From an uncultured Coriobacteriaceae bacterium (lineage in GTDB: Bacteria; Actinomycetota; Coriobacteriia; Coriobacteriales; Coriobacteriaceae), in assembly GCA_949287085.1 (NCBI GenBank), contig CASEER010000006.1:140818-204817 (forward strand): 64,000 nt of DNA, read 5' to 3'. A program made the position numbers and the translations under genes. Shown here piece by piece: positions 1 through 8,520 of this stretch. The notes beneath the pieces are model-generated. The model ran no database searches. It saw only the letters and a program-made list of their open reading frames with translations, and was not told the DNA's origin. How positions within the stretch are numbered: position 1 is the first letter of the stretch; every line of letters starts with the position of its first letter.

Positions 1-357
1 GAGCATGACGACGTGCAAAAGCAGCTCATGAAGATGACCATTTCGGTTAACCCCAACCTGCGCATCTTGTTCTGGTCGCTCGACCGCACCATCGAAAAGA
101 TCTCTACCGCTAAGCCCGACCAGCGCATCTTTATCGTGGCGCGCAATCCGCAGAACATGCGCAAGCTGGTGGATGGCGGCGTGCCCATCAAGGCGGTCAA
201 CATTGGCAACATGCATGTGGCCGAAGGCAAGCGCGTGTTCCACGAGCAGCATGTGTACGTGGACGACGCCGACGTGGCCGATTTTGAGGCCATGAAGGCA
301 AAGGGCCTCGAGGTCTACGTGCAGATTGCTCCTGGCGATAAGAAGTACGAGGCCTAA
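1..357 (+). CDS. PTS mannose/sorbose-family IIB component (5' partial)
   Basis: The reading frame is open from base 1, so the gene begins upstream of the window and about 118 C-terminal residues are visible. The protein resembles the C-terminal two thirds of mannose-family IIB proteins, including the conserved N(I)GNMH segment near position 205 (IGNMHV). The phosphorylated histidine normally lies in the missing N-terminus. IIB passes phosphate from IIA to the sugar held by IIC/IID at the membrane. It is followed after 237 bp by the IIC and IID genes, so it is the last visible cytoplasmic domain of the same permease. A GTG at 13 is in frame but is not the true start, because homology runs through it. 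Confidence 0.85.
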   Translation, partial: EHDDVQKQLMKMTISVNPNLRILFWSLDRTIEKISTAKPDQRIFIVARNPQNMRKLVDGGVPIKAVNIGNMHVAEGKRVFHEQHVYVDDADVADFEAMKAKGLEVYVQIAPGDKKYEA

Positions 358-594
358 CAGCCTTACGGCGGGGCCTGCTGCTGGACATCGCGTCCCACAA
401 GAGCAAGCTCTGCGTTAGCTAGGGCGCGCGCTGCGCTCGGTCGACTCCCACTCGTCAACTGGGCGCGGCACCGCTCCTACCTGCAGCTTTACGCGCATCT
501 CAACATCAAACATCTCAATATCTAACGGAAAAGGGCTGATGGAAAGGGGGACGCCGCGAATAAGAGGGTTTTGTAGGAACGTATTGGAGGGAAA

Positions 595-1398
595 ATGGAA
601 ATCACACTCATCCAAGGTCTTCTCCTGCTCGTCGTGGGCTTTATCTGCGGCGTAGACCAGTGCTGGGAGGCTTTCTACTGGTTCCGCCCCATGGTTGTCG
701 CGTTCTTTGCGGGCATTGTGCTCGGCGACATCCAGCTTGGCATTGCTTGCGGTGCGGTTGCCGAACTTTCGTACCTGGGCCTGCTGACGGTTGGCGGCAC
801 GGTGCCGCCTGACCCGCTCATGGCCGGTATGATGACCGTGGTCATTGCCTACACCACCGGCCAGTCCGCCGATGCGGCCATTGGCCTGTCCCTTCCGTTC
901 GCGCTTCTGGCGCAGTGGATCGGCATTATGTGGAACACCGTGTTTGTGGCGCTGGCTCACCGCGGCGACAAGTGCGCCGCCGAGGCCGACACCGCTGGCT
1001 TCCGCCGCACTGTGTTCTTTGGCCTCTTTGTTAAGGCTGCCACCACGGGTGTTGTGGTGTTCCTGTGCTCCTATGCGCTCCAGGGACCGATCCAGATGTT
1101 CGTGAACGCGTTCCCCACCTGGCTCATCCACGGCTTTGAGGTCGCGGGCGGCATCCTGCCCGCCGTGGGCCTGGGCCTGCTGCTCATGGTGATGCTCAAG
1201 ACCCAGAACGTTGCGTACCTGTTCCTCGGCTTTGTGATGGCTACGTTCCTCCAGATGAGCAACGTGCTGCCCATCGCTATCGTCGGTGCCGCGCTTGCGT
1301 ACATCAACTTTGCGCATGAGAAGAAGGCCGACGACGTTGCCGCGCTCGTTAAGTCGGGTGCCGCTGGTGTGATGGGAGATGACGACAATGAGCTCTAA
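595..1398 (+). CDS. PTS mannose-family IIC permease
   Basis: This is a 267-residue, very hydrophobic protein of typical family length with several membrane segments, and with the FxxGIVLGDIQLGI-type region seen in AgaC/ManY/SorA IIC subunits. IIC forms the sugar channel together with IID. The start ATG at 595 has a good ribosome site (GGAGGG) about 6 bases upstream. Its end overlaps the start of the IID gene by about 20 bp, which indicates translational coupling. The neighbouring SIS deglycases and PfkB kinase suggest that the cargo is a glycated amino acid (Amadori product) rather than a simple hexose. That substrate call is inference from context. Confidence 0.9.
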   Translation: MEITLIQGLLLLVVGFICGVDQCWEAFYWFRPMVVAFFAGIVLGDIQLGIACGAVAELSYLGLLTVGGTVPPDPLMAGMMTVVIAYTTGQSADAAIGLSLPFALLAQWIGIMWNTVFVALAHRGDKCAAEADTAGFRRTVFFGLFVKAATTGVVVFLCSYALQGPIQMFVNAFPTWLIHGFEVAGGILPAVGLGLLLMVMLKTQNVAYLFLGFVMATFLQMSNVLPIAIVGAALAYINFAHEKKADDVAALVKSGAAGVMGDDDNEL

Positions 1399-2215
1399 CG
1401 AGGAGAAGGTCGTGCTGGCCAAGAACGGCAAGCCCGTTCAGAAACTCACCAAGGGCGATATCGACAAGATGTCTCTCTACTCGGTCATCGAGCAGTCCGC
1501 GTTCAGCTTTGAGCGCATGCAGGCACTCGGCTTCACCGAGTCCATGCTCCCCGCGTTCAAAAAGATGTACGGCGACTCCAAGGAAGATATCTCGGAGTTC
1601 ATGACGTACAACATGGAGTTCATGAACACCGAGCCCCATGCCGCGACGTTCATGATGGGCCTCATTCTTTCGATGGAAGAGAAAGGCGAGGACCGCAAGG
1701 TTATCGAAGGCGTGCGCAACGGCCTCTTTGGCCCGCTCGCCGGCGTGGGCGACACCATCTTCTGGTTCACCCTCCTGCCCATCTCGGCTGCCATCTGCTG
1801 CTCGCTGGCGCAGGAAGGCTCCATCTTGGGCCCGCTGCTCTACATCCTGATTTGGTTCCTCGCGGCGATCTCGCGCATCCTGTTTGGCCGTTTGGGCTTT
1901 ACGCTCGGCACCAAGCTGGTGACCACCATGGCCGAGTACACCAAGTACCTCACCGAGGCTGCGGGCATCCTTGGCGTGATGGTCGTGGGCGGCCTGATTC
2001 CGTCCTACGTGAGCATCGCCTTTAGCGAGAACCTCACCTTTGGCATGGAGGGAACGACGGTTCAGAGCATTTTTGACAACGTCATTCCCAACTTGCTGCC
2101 GCTGTGCGTCGTCTTCTTGATCTACTGGCTCTTCAAGAAGAAGGCAAACGTTCTCGCCATCATCGTGGGCATCATCGCGGTGAGCATTGTGCTTTCGTTC
2201 CTTGGCTGGATGTAA
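1379..2215 (+). CDS. PTS mannose-family IID component
   Basis: This 278-residue protein matches the IID family. It has an N-terminal amphipathic part with the SAFSFERMQALGF motif (family: ...NYERMQ..GF), a hydrophilic helical region with M(M)GLILSMEE, the motif GLFGPLAGVGDTIFW (family: ALMGPLAGIGD), and C-terminal hydrophobic segments. It pairs with IIC in the membrane. The ATG at 1379 overlaps the IIC gene; an alternative ATG lies three codons later at 1388. A strong intrinsic terminator follows at 2257, so the downstream deglycase genes may be transcribed at a lower level or from read-through. Confidence 0.9.
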   Translation: MTTMSSNEEKVVLAKNGKPVQKLTKGDIDKMSLYSVIEQSAFSFERMQALGFTESMLPAFKKMYGDSKEDISEFMTYNMEFMNTEPHAATFMMGLILSMEEKGEDRKVIEGVRNGLFGPLAGVGDTIFWFTLLPISAAICCSLAQEGSILGPLLYILIWFLAAISRILFGRLGFTLGTKLVTTMAEYTKYLTEAAGILGVMVVGGLIPSYVSIAFSENLTFGMEGTTVQSIFDNVIPNLLPLCVVFLIYWLFKKKANVLAIIVGIIAVSIVLSFLGWM

Positions 2216-2256
2216 GCGCTTGCGGCGCCCCCGGTGCCCTGCATAGCTTGAAAAAG

Positions 2257-2286
2257 GAGCCCTGGCTTGGTCCGGGGCTCTTTTTG
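2257..2286 (+). terminator. Intrinsic terminator after PTS IID
   Basis: GAGCCC...GGGCTC extends to a 9-bp stem with one wobble pair and a 6-base loop, followed directly by TTTTT. It lies inside the apparent operon, 27 bp before the next start codon, so it may act as a partial terminator that sets permease-to-enzyme stoichiometry. Confidence 0.8.
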
Positions 2287-2312
2287 TATCACACGAAGGG
2301 AGCTACCCACGT

Positions 2313-3317
2313 ATGGACATGGTTACGTTTGACGAGGCCGCGCTGCTGGCGCAGGGCGAGCGCATCTACCGCCATCGGGCCGAGCTCGAGGCCATCGCCG
2401 ATGCCGTATGCGAGCGCGGATTCTCTAACATCTTGCTTTCGTCGTCCGGCGGCTCGCAGGCCATGCTCGACCCGTTTGCCACGTTCATCGACCAGATGAG
2501 CCCGATCCCCGTGTTTTCGGTGCTTTCGGGCGTGCTGGTGCTCACGGGGCACAACCAGGTGGGCGCCCACACGCTGGTGTTTATGACCAGCAAGTCGGGC
2601 GATACCAAAGAGACCGTGGCTGCCGCGCAGTGGCTGCGCGACCGCGGGGCCCTTATTGTGTCGGTGGTGGGTAAGGAGCATTCGCCGCTCGAGGAGCTGA
2701 GTGATTACTGCTTTGTGTATGGCGAGGGCCGACCGCAGGAGCTGGTCATGTACCTCATCGTTGGCAAGATCCTTGCGAACCGCGGATGCTTTGACGCATA
2801 CGAGCAGTTTGCAGACGAGCTGGCCGGGTTGGCGCCGGCGCTGGTTGCGGTGCGCAAGCAGTTTGATGAGCGCGCCATTGCCTACTGCGAGCGCACGCAC
2901 GACGACCCGTACAACATTTGGATTGCGTCGGGCGAGCTGTGGCCGGTGTGCTACGCCTACGCCATGTGCGTGCTCGAAGAGAGCCAGTGGATCCGCACGA
3001 AGTCGGTCTCGAGTCCGGAATTTTTCCATGGCACGCTTGAGCTGGTGGAAGAGGACACGAGCGTCACGCTGCTCGTGAGCGAAGGCGCCACCAGGCCGCT
3101 TGACCTGCGGGTCAAGGCGTTCATTGAGCAGTACACGCGCAAGAGCACCGTTATTGACCTGGCGGATTTTGAGCTGCCGGGTATCTCGCCCGCATTCCGC
3201 GCGTTGCTGGGTCCTGTTGTGGCCAACGCGGCGCTGCAGCGCATTTCCAAGAACATGGAGCACCTAACCGGTCATTCGCTCGACATTCGGCGCTATTACC
3301 GCACGGTGGCGTATTAG
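2313..3317 (+). CDS. SIS-domain sugar-phosphate deglycase, FrlB/FraB/Gfr-like
   Basis: This 334-residue protein has two SIS folds. The first shows LLSSSGGSQAML (phosphate-binding serines) and FMTSKSGDTKETV, the typical SIS second phosphate loop. The C-terminal half shows SSPEFFHGTLELV, a motif shared by fructoselysine-6-phosphate deglycase-type enzymes (E.FHG). Such enzymes split a 6-phosphorylated Amadori product into glucose 6-phosphate and a free amino acid in the cytoplasm. The position directly after a mannose-family PTS mirrors the gfr (glucoselysine/fructoselysine) operon layout of enterobacteria. The family is secure. The exact substrate (fructoselysine, glucoselysine, fructose-asparagine) cannot be read from sequence. 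Confidence 0.8.
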   Translation: MDMVTFDEAALLAQGERIYRHRAELEAIADAVCERGFSNILLSSSGGSQAMLDPFATFIDQMSPIPVFSVLSGVLVLTGHNQVGAHTLVFMTSKSGDTKETVAAAQWLRDRGALIVSVVGKEHSPLEELSDYCFVYGEGRPQELVMYLIVGKILANRGCFDAYEQFADELAGLAPALVAVRKQFDERAIAYCERTHDDPYNIWIASGELWPVCYAYAMCVLEESQWIRTKSVSSPEFFHGTLELVEEDTSVTLLVSEGATRPLDLRVKAFIEQYTRKSTVIDLADFELPGISPAFRALLGPVVANAALQRISKNMEHLTGHSLDIRRYYRTVAY

Positions 3318-3380
3318 CGACGTGGCAGCGAGCAGCAGTTTGAGCGCGGCTAAGAGGCAAAAAGGCAGATGAGGTGGCGC

Positions 3381-4316
3381 ATGAAGATCGTAGGGCTGGG
3401 CGATAACGTTTTTGACGTGTACGAGAACCAAGGCGTGGCATACCCCGGTGGCAATGCCGTGAACGTGGCGGTTAACGCTGCGCGGCTGGGCGCACAGGCG
3501 GCGTATCTGGGTGGCATTGCAACCGATGCCGCGGGCGACCAGCTGGCAGCGGTGCTTGCCGCCGAGGGCGTAAGCACGGCGCTTTGTCCGCGTCCGGCGG
3601 GGACCACCACCAAATACTGCATCGAAGATGTCATAGACGGCGAGCGCCACTGGAAGCGGAACGACCTGGGTGCGTCGTGGGTCGGTCCGCTGGTGCTCAC
3701 GGACAAGCAGGTGCTGTACCTAGCCACCGCCGATGCTGTGTTTACCAGCTGCAATGCCAAGATGCCGGGCGAGATGACCAAGCTTACGGGCATACCGGCG
3801 GCTGTGGTGTTTGACTTTGGCGAGAAGGAAAAATACCGCACGCCGACATATCTGGCACAGGTGCTGCCGGCTATTGATTTGGCGCAGTTCTCGATGAGCG
3901 GGGTGTCGCAGGAAGAGGCCGCGGCGGCGGTCGCGCAGATGGGGCTCGCGTGTCCCATCCTGGTAACGCGGGGGTCGGCGGCACCGCTCATGTGGTTGGA
4001 GGGTGCGGACGGACCCGTTGTTGCGGGCGCGCCATCGGTGGGCGGTCCTGCGGTGGACACGATGGGCGCGGGCGATGCGTTTGTGACGGCGCTCGTGCTC
4101 GACCTACTGGAACACGGTTGGCGAGCAGGCGCTCCGGTGGCCGAGGCAACTGCTCACCATGCTCTTGCCGTTGCCGCGCGCCATGCGCAGCAAGCGTGTC
4201 GCGAGCACGGTGGTTTTGGCCACCCCTTCGAGGTCAATGTGGGGGAGGGCCACCAACTGACCGTTGCGCACGAACGCCACGCCGCACAAGGGGATGCCTC
4301 CCCTGTGAGCTTGTGA
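3381..4316 (+). CDS. PfkB-family sugar kinase, fructoselysine 6-kinase (FrlD)-like
   Basis: This is a ribokinase-fold kinase of about 311 residues. The N-terminus has LGDNVFDVYENQ and PGGNAVNVAVNAARLG, as in FrlD (GDNxxDxY...GGNAVNVAV), and the C-terminal signature VDTMGAGDAFV supplies the catalytic Asp and anion hole. It would phosphorylate an Amadori product at C6. I chose ATG 3381 because GAGGTG lies 7 bases upstream; ATG 3369 is in frame but has a poorer site. A kinase beside a PTS is unusual, since PTS uptake already phosphorylates the sugar, so the operon may serve two substrates or entry routes. Confidence 0.8.
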   Translation: MKIVGLGDNVFDVYENQGVAYPGGNAVNVAVNAARLGAQAAYLGGIATDAAGDQLAAVLAAEGVSTALCPRPAGTTTKYCIEDVIDGERHWKRNDLGASWVGPLVLTDKQVLYLATADAVFTSCNAKMPGEMTKLTGIPAAVVFDFGEKEKYRTPTYLAQVLPAIDLAQFSMSGVSQEEAAAAVAQMGLACPILVTRGSAAPLMWLEGADGPVVAGAPSVGGPAVDTMGAGDAFVTALVLDLLEHGWRAGAPVAEATAHHALAVAARHAQQACREHGGFGHPFEVNVGEGHQLTVAHERHAAQGDASPVSL

Positions 4317-4349
4317 GATTCCAGCGAGTGGTGCGCAAATAGTTCAACT

Positions 4350-4366
4350 TGTATTATAATGTATTA
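4350..4366 (+). promoter_or_regulatory. Probable promoter/operator before second SIS gene
   Basis: This is a sharply AT-rich island in GC-rich DNA with a perfect TATAAT (4355-4360), embedded in a direct repeat of TGTATTA with a 10-base period (4350-4356 and 4360-4366). No convincing -35 box is visible, which suggests an activator-dependent or repressor-covered promoter 43-59 bp before the ATG at 4409. Two 7-mers one helical turn apart would suit a dimeric regulator. Confidence 0.5.
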
Positions 4367-4408
4367 ACATTGACACCGTTCCGAAGGCGCGGATTGACAG
4401 GAGGAATC

Positions 4409-5521
4409 ATGGCAGATCAAACGCCCACGATGCTCACCTATATCGAACAAACCCCCGCGCAGCTCAGGCGCAACGTCGAGCGTGCTGAGGAGCTCACGGC
4501 AGAGCTCGTTGACCTCTACACGCAGGTGCCGCGCCACGCCATCTGGATCGTGGCGTGCGGTTCAAGCTCCAACGGCTCGCAGTGCGCGCGGTATTTTATG
4601 ATGAAGTACCTGCAGTGCGAGGTAAAAATCGTGACGCCCGCCACCTTTATCTACGGCGAGCACAACGTGCGCGAGGACGACTTTGTGTTCGTGGTGTCGC
4701 AGAGCGGCTGCTCGACTAACTCCATCGAGGCGCTCGACGAACTCAAGAAGCTCGGCATCACGGCCATCGGCCTGACGGGCAACCCCGATTCCGATTTTAA
4801 AGACCACGCTGACCTGGTGGTCGACTACGGCGTGGGCGAAGAAACCGTGGGCTACGTTACCAAGGGCGTGGCAACGCTCGCGCAGTTCCTCATGCTCTTT
4901 GCCATTGAGGCGGGCGTGCGCACGGGTACGGTGACGCCGGAGCAGCGGAGCGCGCTCATGGCCGAAATGGCCGACGCGCCGCGTCGTCACGAGGTTATTC
5001 AGCAGGAGACATGGGATTTGTACCAGCGCCACAAGGCCGACTTTACGTCGATGACCGTGGTTAACCACTGCGGCTTTATGCAGGGCTATGGCATTGTGTG
5101 CGAGGGCGCGCTCAAGTTTGGCGAGACCATTCAGATTCCCAGCTTCGCTTACGAGGGCGAGGAATGGATCCATGGACCCAACCTGCAGCTCACACCCAAC
5201 TACACCACGGTGTTCGTTGACCATCTAACCGAGGGCTCCGACCGCTTGGTTGATATTTACCTGGCGGCGCGCACGGTGACCGACCACGCGTTTATCGTGA
5301 CCAATTCGGAGCGCGTGGACGATGACCACGCCATTCGCCTGCCGTTCGATATCACCGAGCCGCTCATGATGCCCCTCTATGTGCTGCCGTTCTACCAGAT
5401 CATTGCGCATCAGGCAACGACCGACCTGCATCGCTGGGAAAAGCACCCGCTGTTTGAGGAGCGCTTCCGCAAGGCAATCAGCACCAAGACGGAGCGGATT
5501 GACCAGATCATGCCCAATTAG
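4409..5521 (+). CDS. SIS-domain deglycase/isomerase, GlmS-isomerase-like
   Basis: This 370-residue protein with tandem SIS domains opens with MLTYIEQTPAQLRRN, typical of GlmS-isomerase-like deglycases (AgaS, GfrE, FrlB relatives). Phosphate-binding loops are ACGSSSNGSQ and VSQSGCSTNS. The C-terminal half has AYEGEEWIHGP, the E..HGP motif of this group. It probably cleaves or isomerises a phosphorylated amino sugar or Amadori compound. ATG 4409 is preferred over the upstream in-frame ATG 4349 because GGAGG lies 4-9 bases before it and the TATAAT promoter lies between the two candidates. It is paralogous to the next gene. Confidence 0.8.
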   Translation: MADQTPTMLTYIEQTPAQLRRNVERAEELTAELVDLYTQVPRHAIWIVACGSSSNGSQCARYFMMKYLQCEVKIVTPATFIYGEHNVREDDFVFVVSQSGCSTNSIEALDELKKLGITAIGLTGNPDSDFKDHADLVVDYGVGEETVGYVTKGVATLAQFLMLFAIEAGVRTGTVTPEQRSALMAEMADAPRRHEVIQQETWDLYQRHKADFTSMTVVNHCGFMQGYGIVCEGALKFGETIQIPSFAYEGEEWIHGPNLQLTPNYTTVFVDHLTEGSDRLVDIYLAARTVTDHAFIVTNSERVDDDHAIRLPFDITEPLMMPLYVLPFYQIIAHQATTDLHRWEKHPLFEERFRKAISTKTERIDQIMPN

Positions 5522-5541
5522 GGCACCCCGGGGATTCCGGT

Positions 5542-5564
5542 GCGGCGGAGCTTTGTTCCGCCGC
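5542..5564 (+). other. GC-rich hairpin between SIS genes
   Basis: GCGGCGGA and TCCGCCGC form a perfect 8-bp stem with a 7-base loop in the 154-bp gap. No U-run follows, so it is not a canonical terminator. It could stabilise or process the mRNA between the two paralogues. Confidence 0.45.
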
Positions 5565-5675
5565 TTCGCCGCGCCTGTTCCGCCGTCGGCCCGCGTGTGG
5601 TCATGCGGGCCGACGTTGCTCGAGCCCCTTGTGGCGGAGCCGTAGCCGTAGACGTTGTTCCCTAAGGAGGAAACG

Positions 5676-6800
5676 ATGGCTCAGGTAACCATGCGCGATT
5701 GTATTGAAATGACGCCGGCGCTGTTGCGCGATCAAGCTCAGCGTGCGGACGAGCTTACGGCGCCGCTCGTAGCGGACCTTGGCGCGCACCCGTGGCGACG
5801 CGTGCTGCTGGTGGCCTCGGGCTCAAGCTTTACGGCGTGCACGTGCATGCAACCCTATCTTGAGGGCGTGCTTGGCGTGCCGGTTGCCGTGGTGCACCCC
5901 TTTACCTTTGCCCACTATACTGCCGCACGTCTTACCGCGGACGACCTAGCCGTGGTGGTGTCGCAAACGGGTGCGAGCACCAATTGCCTCGACGCGCTGG
6001 CGGCGGTGCGGGCGCAGGGCCTGCCGGCGCGCGTGCTCACGACCATCCCCTCGAGCGATTGCGCTCAAGCGGCTGACCGCGTGTACGACTGGGGCTGTGG
6101 TCCGGAGGCCGTGGATTATGTAACGTTTGGCCCCATGACGCTCATTGCGTACCTGCTGCGCGTGGGTGCCCAGCTGGCCGAGGCGCGGGGTCTTTCGGGC
6201 GCTACGGCCGCGTGCAACGAGCAGCTTGAACAGGCGGTCGCTGCGCATGCCGAGGTTCTGCGTTGCACCGATGCCTTTGTTGAGCGCGTCTATCAGCAGC
6301 TCATGCAGATGGGCCGCGTGTATGTGCTGGGATGCGGCTGCAATTACGGCACGGCGCTCGAGGGCGCGCTCAAGGTGGGCGAGACGGTTAAGGTGCTCGC
6401 CGTGGGCTACGAGCAGGATGAGTTTTTGCACGGCCCGGCGCTGCAGCTGGCGCCCACGTATTCGGCGTTTGTTGTTGACGGCGGTGACGCTACAACGGAG
6501 CATGCGCGCCACGCGCACGAGGGCTTAGCGCGCGTTACGCCTAACGCATACCTGATCAAGCCGGCAGCGCTTATGAACGATGCCGAGCGCGCCGATCCGC
6601 GGGTGCTCGGCCTGCCCATAGCTTGCCCCGAGCCGTATACATGTTTGTACACGCTGCCCGTGTTTCAGGTTATTGCGGCCACGCTGTCGGCGGACCTTAA
6701 CTGCCTGCCTGCTCATCCACTGTACTATGAGATGAACAAGGTGATCGATTTTCGCACGGCGGCATACCGGACGGACCACCCCGCGCGCGACCAGGCATAG
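5676..6800 (+). CDS. Second GlmS-isomerase-like SIS protein (paralogue)
   Basis: This 374-residue protein is clearly related to its upstream neighbour. It has MRDCIEMTPALLRDQAQRA at the N-terminus, the phosphate loops ASGSSFTAC and VSQTGASTNC, and YEQDEFLHGPALQL at the position of the neighbour's AYEGEEWIHGP. ATG 5676 is chosen because AAGGAGG sits 6 bases upstream. The start 21 bases earlier is poorly placed. Two adjacent paralogues suggest either deglycases for different amino acid conjugates (as with GfrE and GfrF) or a heteromeric enzyme. The reaction remains inferred. Confidence 0.75.
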   Translation: MAQVTMRDCIEMTPALLRDQAQRADELTAPLVADLGAHPWRRVLLVASGSSFTACTCMQPYLEGVLGVPVAVVHPFTFAHYTAARLTADDLAVVVSQTGASTNCLDALAAVRAQGLPARVLTTIPSSDCAQAADRVYDWGCGPEAVDYVTFGPMTLIAYLLRVGAQLAEARGLSGATAACNEQLEQAVAAHAEVLRCTDAFVERVYQQLMQMGRVYVLGCGCNYGTALEGALKVGETVKVLAVGYEQDEFLHGPALQLAPTYSAFVVDGGDATTEHARHAHEGLARVTPNAYLIKPAALMNDAERADPRVLGLPIACPEPYTCLYTLPVFQVIAATLSADLNCLPAHPLYYEMNKVIDFRTAAYRTDHPARDQA

Positions 6801-6944
6801 CGCGGCGGGGTAGGAACGCGGCGCTGCAGTGCACGGTGGAGTGGGTGCGGCGCTGCGGTGCACAGTGGTGCGGGCTGGTGCGGGCAGCGCTGCGGTGCGT
6901 GGCATGCCAAGGCAAGCGTGCAGCTGACGGTTTGAGGAGAGCGC

Positions 6945-7538
6945 ATGTACGACGCAGCGCAGAAGCGTCAAAACATCATAGTGCTGGCGATCGTGGTGGT
7001 GCTGGCGGTGCTGCTCGTGGTGAGTTATCTGCTGCTCACGCGGTATACCACCTGGGATTTGATGGGCATCGTGGGCGTGTTTATGGCGCTTACGGGCATC
7101 GCCTACGTCATCATTCGCGCCGTTGCACGCCATACCGAGGCCGTCATGATCCATAGCATGGTCGCCGCGGGCAATATTGCTCTCGCGCGCATTGACCGGG
7201 TGGTGTCCCTGCGCGAGGTGCGCGATTTTTGTCTGCTTAAGCACCGTCTGTATACCTTTGACCTTACCGTCTATCCGCCGCACGCCCCAGCGTGCACGTG
7301 CACTATTGTTGAAGATGTGGTTGAGGGGTCTGAGCTGCCCACGCCCGGTATGTTCGTCTACGTAACGTATGATGGCCGGCCGGAGCGCATAGGCATTGTG
7401 CCAACGCTCAACATCTATGTATCGCCGCAACTCAAAGACGTGGTGCGTGCGCTTGAGGCGGAGCATCATCCGCGGTACCTTGAGGTGGTTCGTTCGCGCG
7501 GGCTTATTTTTCGTCCGTTTGGCAAGCAAGAAGGGTAA
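6945..7538 (+). CDS. Small membrane protein of unknown function
   Basis: This 197-residue protein has two adjacent N-terminal transmembrane segments (about residues 11-30 and 38-58), followed by a soluble domain of about 135 residues with no motif I recognise. GAGGAGAG precedes the ATG at 6945. It follows the SIS gene by 144 bp and precedes the HAD gene by only 19 bp, so it belongs to the operon. The topology suggests a membrane-tethered cytoplasmic domain, but nothing visible links it to catalysis. Confidence 0.7.
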   Translation: MYDAAQKRQNIIVLAIVVVLAVLLVVSYLLLTRYTTWDLMGIVGVFMALTGIAYVIIRAVARHTEAVMIHSMVAAGNIALARIDRVVSLREVRDFCLLKHRLYTFDLTVYPPHAPACTCTIVEDVVEGSELPTPGMFVYVTYDGRPERIGIVPTLNIYVSPQLKDVVRALEAEHHPRYLEVVRSRGLIFRPFGKQEG

Positions 7539-7557
7539 AGGCCCAGATAGGAGGATC

Positions 7558-8220
7558 ATGACCGAGCTGAGCCAGGCTTCGGCCATTATCTTTGACATGG
7601 ACGGCGTGCTGATCGACAGCGAGCGCGTGTACAAAGATTACATTCGCAGCTATTTTTGTGCGCACAACATTCCCGTTTCGGACGAGGAGTACAACATCAT
7701 CGCAGGCGCGTCGGGCAAGGAGACACGGCGGCTGTTTGCTGAGTGGTGGCTGCGAGCAACCGGCGAGGAGCGCTCCGGTGACGATATTGATGCCGAGGTG
7801 TTTCGCCCGGTCACGGATGGCGAGCTTAACTACGCAACGATTATGAATCCCGGCGTGCCCCAGACCTTGGCGGCACTCAAGCAGCGCGGTTACCGCCTGG
7901 CGCTCGCCTCCTCGTCGCCTAAGCACAACATCCTTCAGGTGCTGGAGCAATGCGGCATTAGCGAGCCGTTCGAGCTGATTGTGAGCGGCGAAGATTTTCA
8001 CGAGAGCAAACCCAATCCGGCAATCTATCTGCATACCATAGAGGCATTGGGCTTGGCAGCCGCAGATTGCGTTGCGGTGGAGGACTCCGATTACGGCATT
8101 ACGGCCGCCAAGCGCGCAGGCCTTACGGTGGTTGCCAAGCGCGAGACCCGCTTTTCGTTCACGCAGGCGGGAGCCGATTGCTTTATTGAGGAGATTCCCG
8201 ATTTATTGGAGCTCTTTTAG
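7558..8220 (+). CDS. HAD hydrolase, beta-phosphoglucomutase/phosphatase-like
   Basis: This 220-residue HAD subfamily I protein has motif I FDMDGVLIDSE (nucleophile and acid/base Asp), motif II LASSSP, motif III Lys in ESKPNPAIY and motif IV VEDSDYGI. The helical cap between motifs I and II fits sugar-phosphate phosphatases and beta-phosphoglucomutases. It ends the Amadori-sugar operon and could dephosphorylate or isomerise a sugar-phosphate product. ATG 7558 has GGAGGA directly upstream. The long in-frame extension to 7396 overlaps the previous gene and is rejected. Confidence 0.85.
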   Translation: MTELSQASAIIFDMDGVLIDSERVYKDYIRSYFCAHNIPVSDEEYNIIAGASGKETRRLFAEWWLRATGEERSGDDIDAEVFRPVTDGELNYATIMNPGVPQTLAALKQRGYRLALASSSPKHNILQVLEQCGISEPFELIVSGEDFHESKPNPAIYLHTIEALGLAAADCVAVEDSDYGITAAKRAGLTVVAKRETRFSFTQAGADCFIEEIPDLLELF

Positions 8221-8520
8221 CGCGGTGTTTGCAGGGCGGTGCGGTTGGTTGATGTATCGCCTGAGCGAGACGCGTTAAGCGGCGGTGCGGTTGGATTGAT
8301 TGACACCCTGGGCAAAGCGCGCTGAGCCTATGCAGGACACGCTGAGCCTATGTAGGGCGCGCCGAGCGGTGATGCGGGCACTTTTTGTTAGCGCATGGGG
8401 ACTCTGTACCGGCGGGGGCGAACGGTATATCATATTGCCGTTTATGGTTAGACGGGCTGCGTTGCGTCTGCGGCACCATGCCGGCGACGCGCGGCCAGAA
8501 GCGTATAGAAGGAGTTTCGC
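8221..8520. other. Non-coding gap with short direct repeats
   Basis: No gene is supported here. Two pairs of short direct repeats are visible: GCGGTGCGGTTGG near 8236 and 8281, and CTGAGCCTATG near 8322 and 8342. An AACGG...CCGTT inverted repeat around an AT-rich core lies near 8430-8451. The promoter of yebC is probably in the last 100 bases. Confidence 0.5.
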
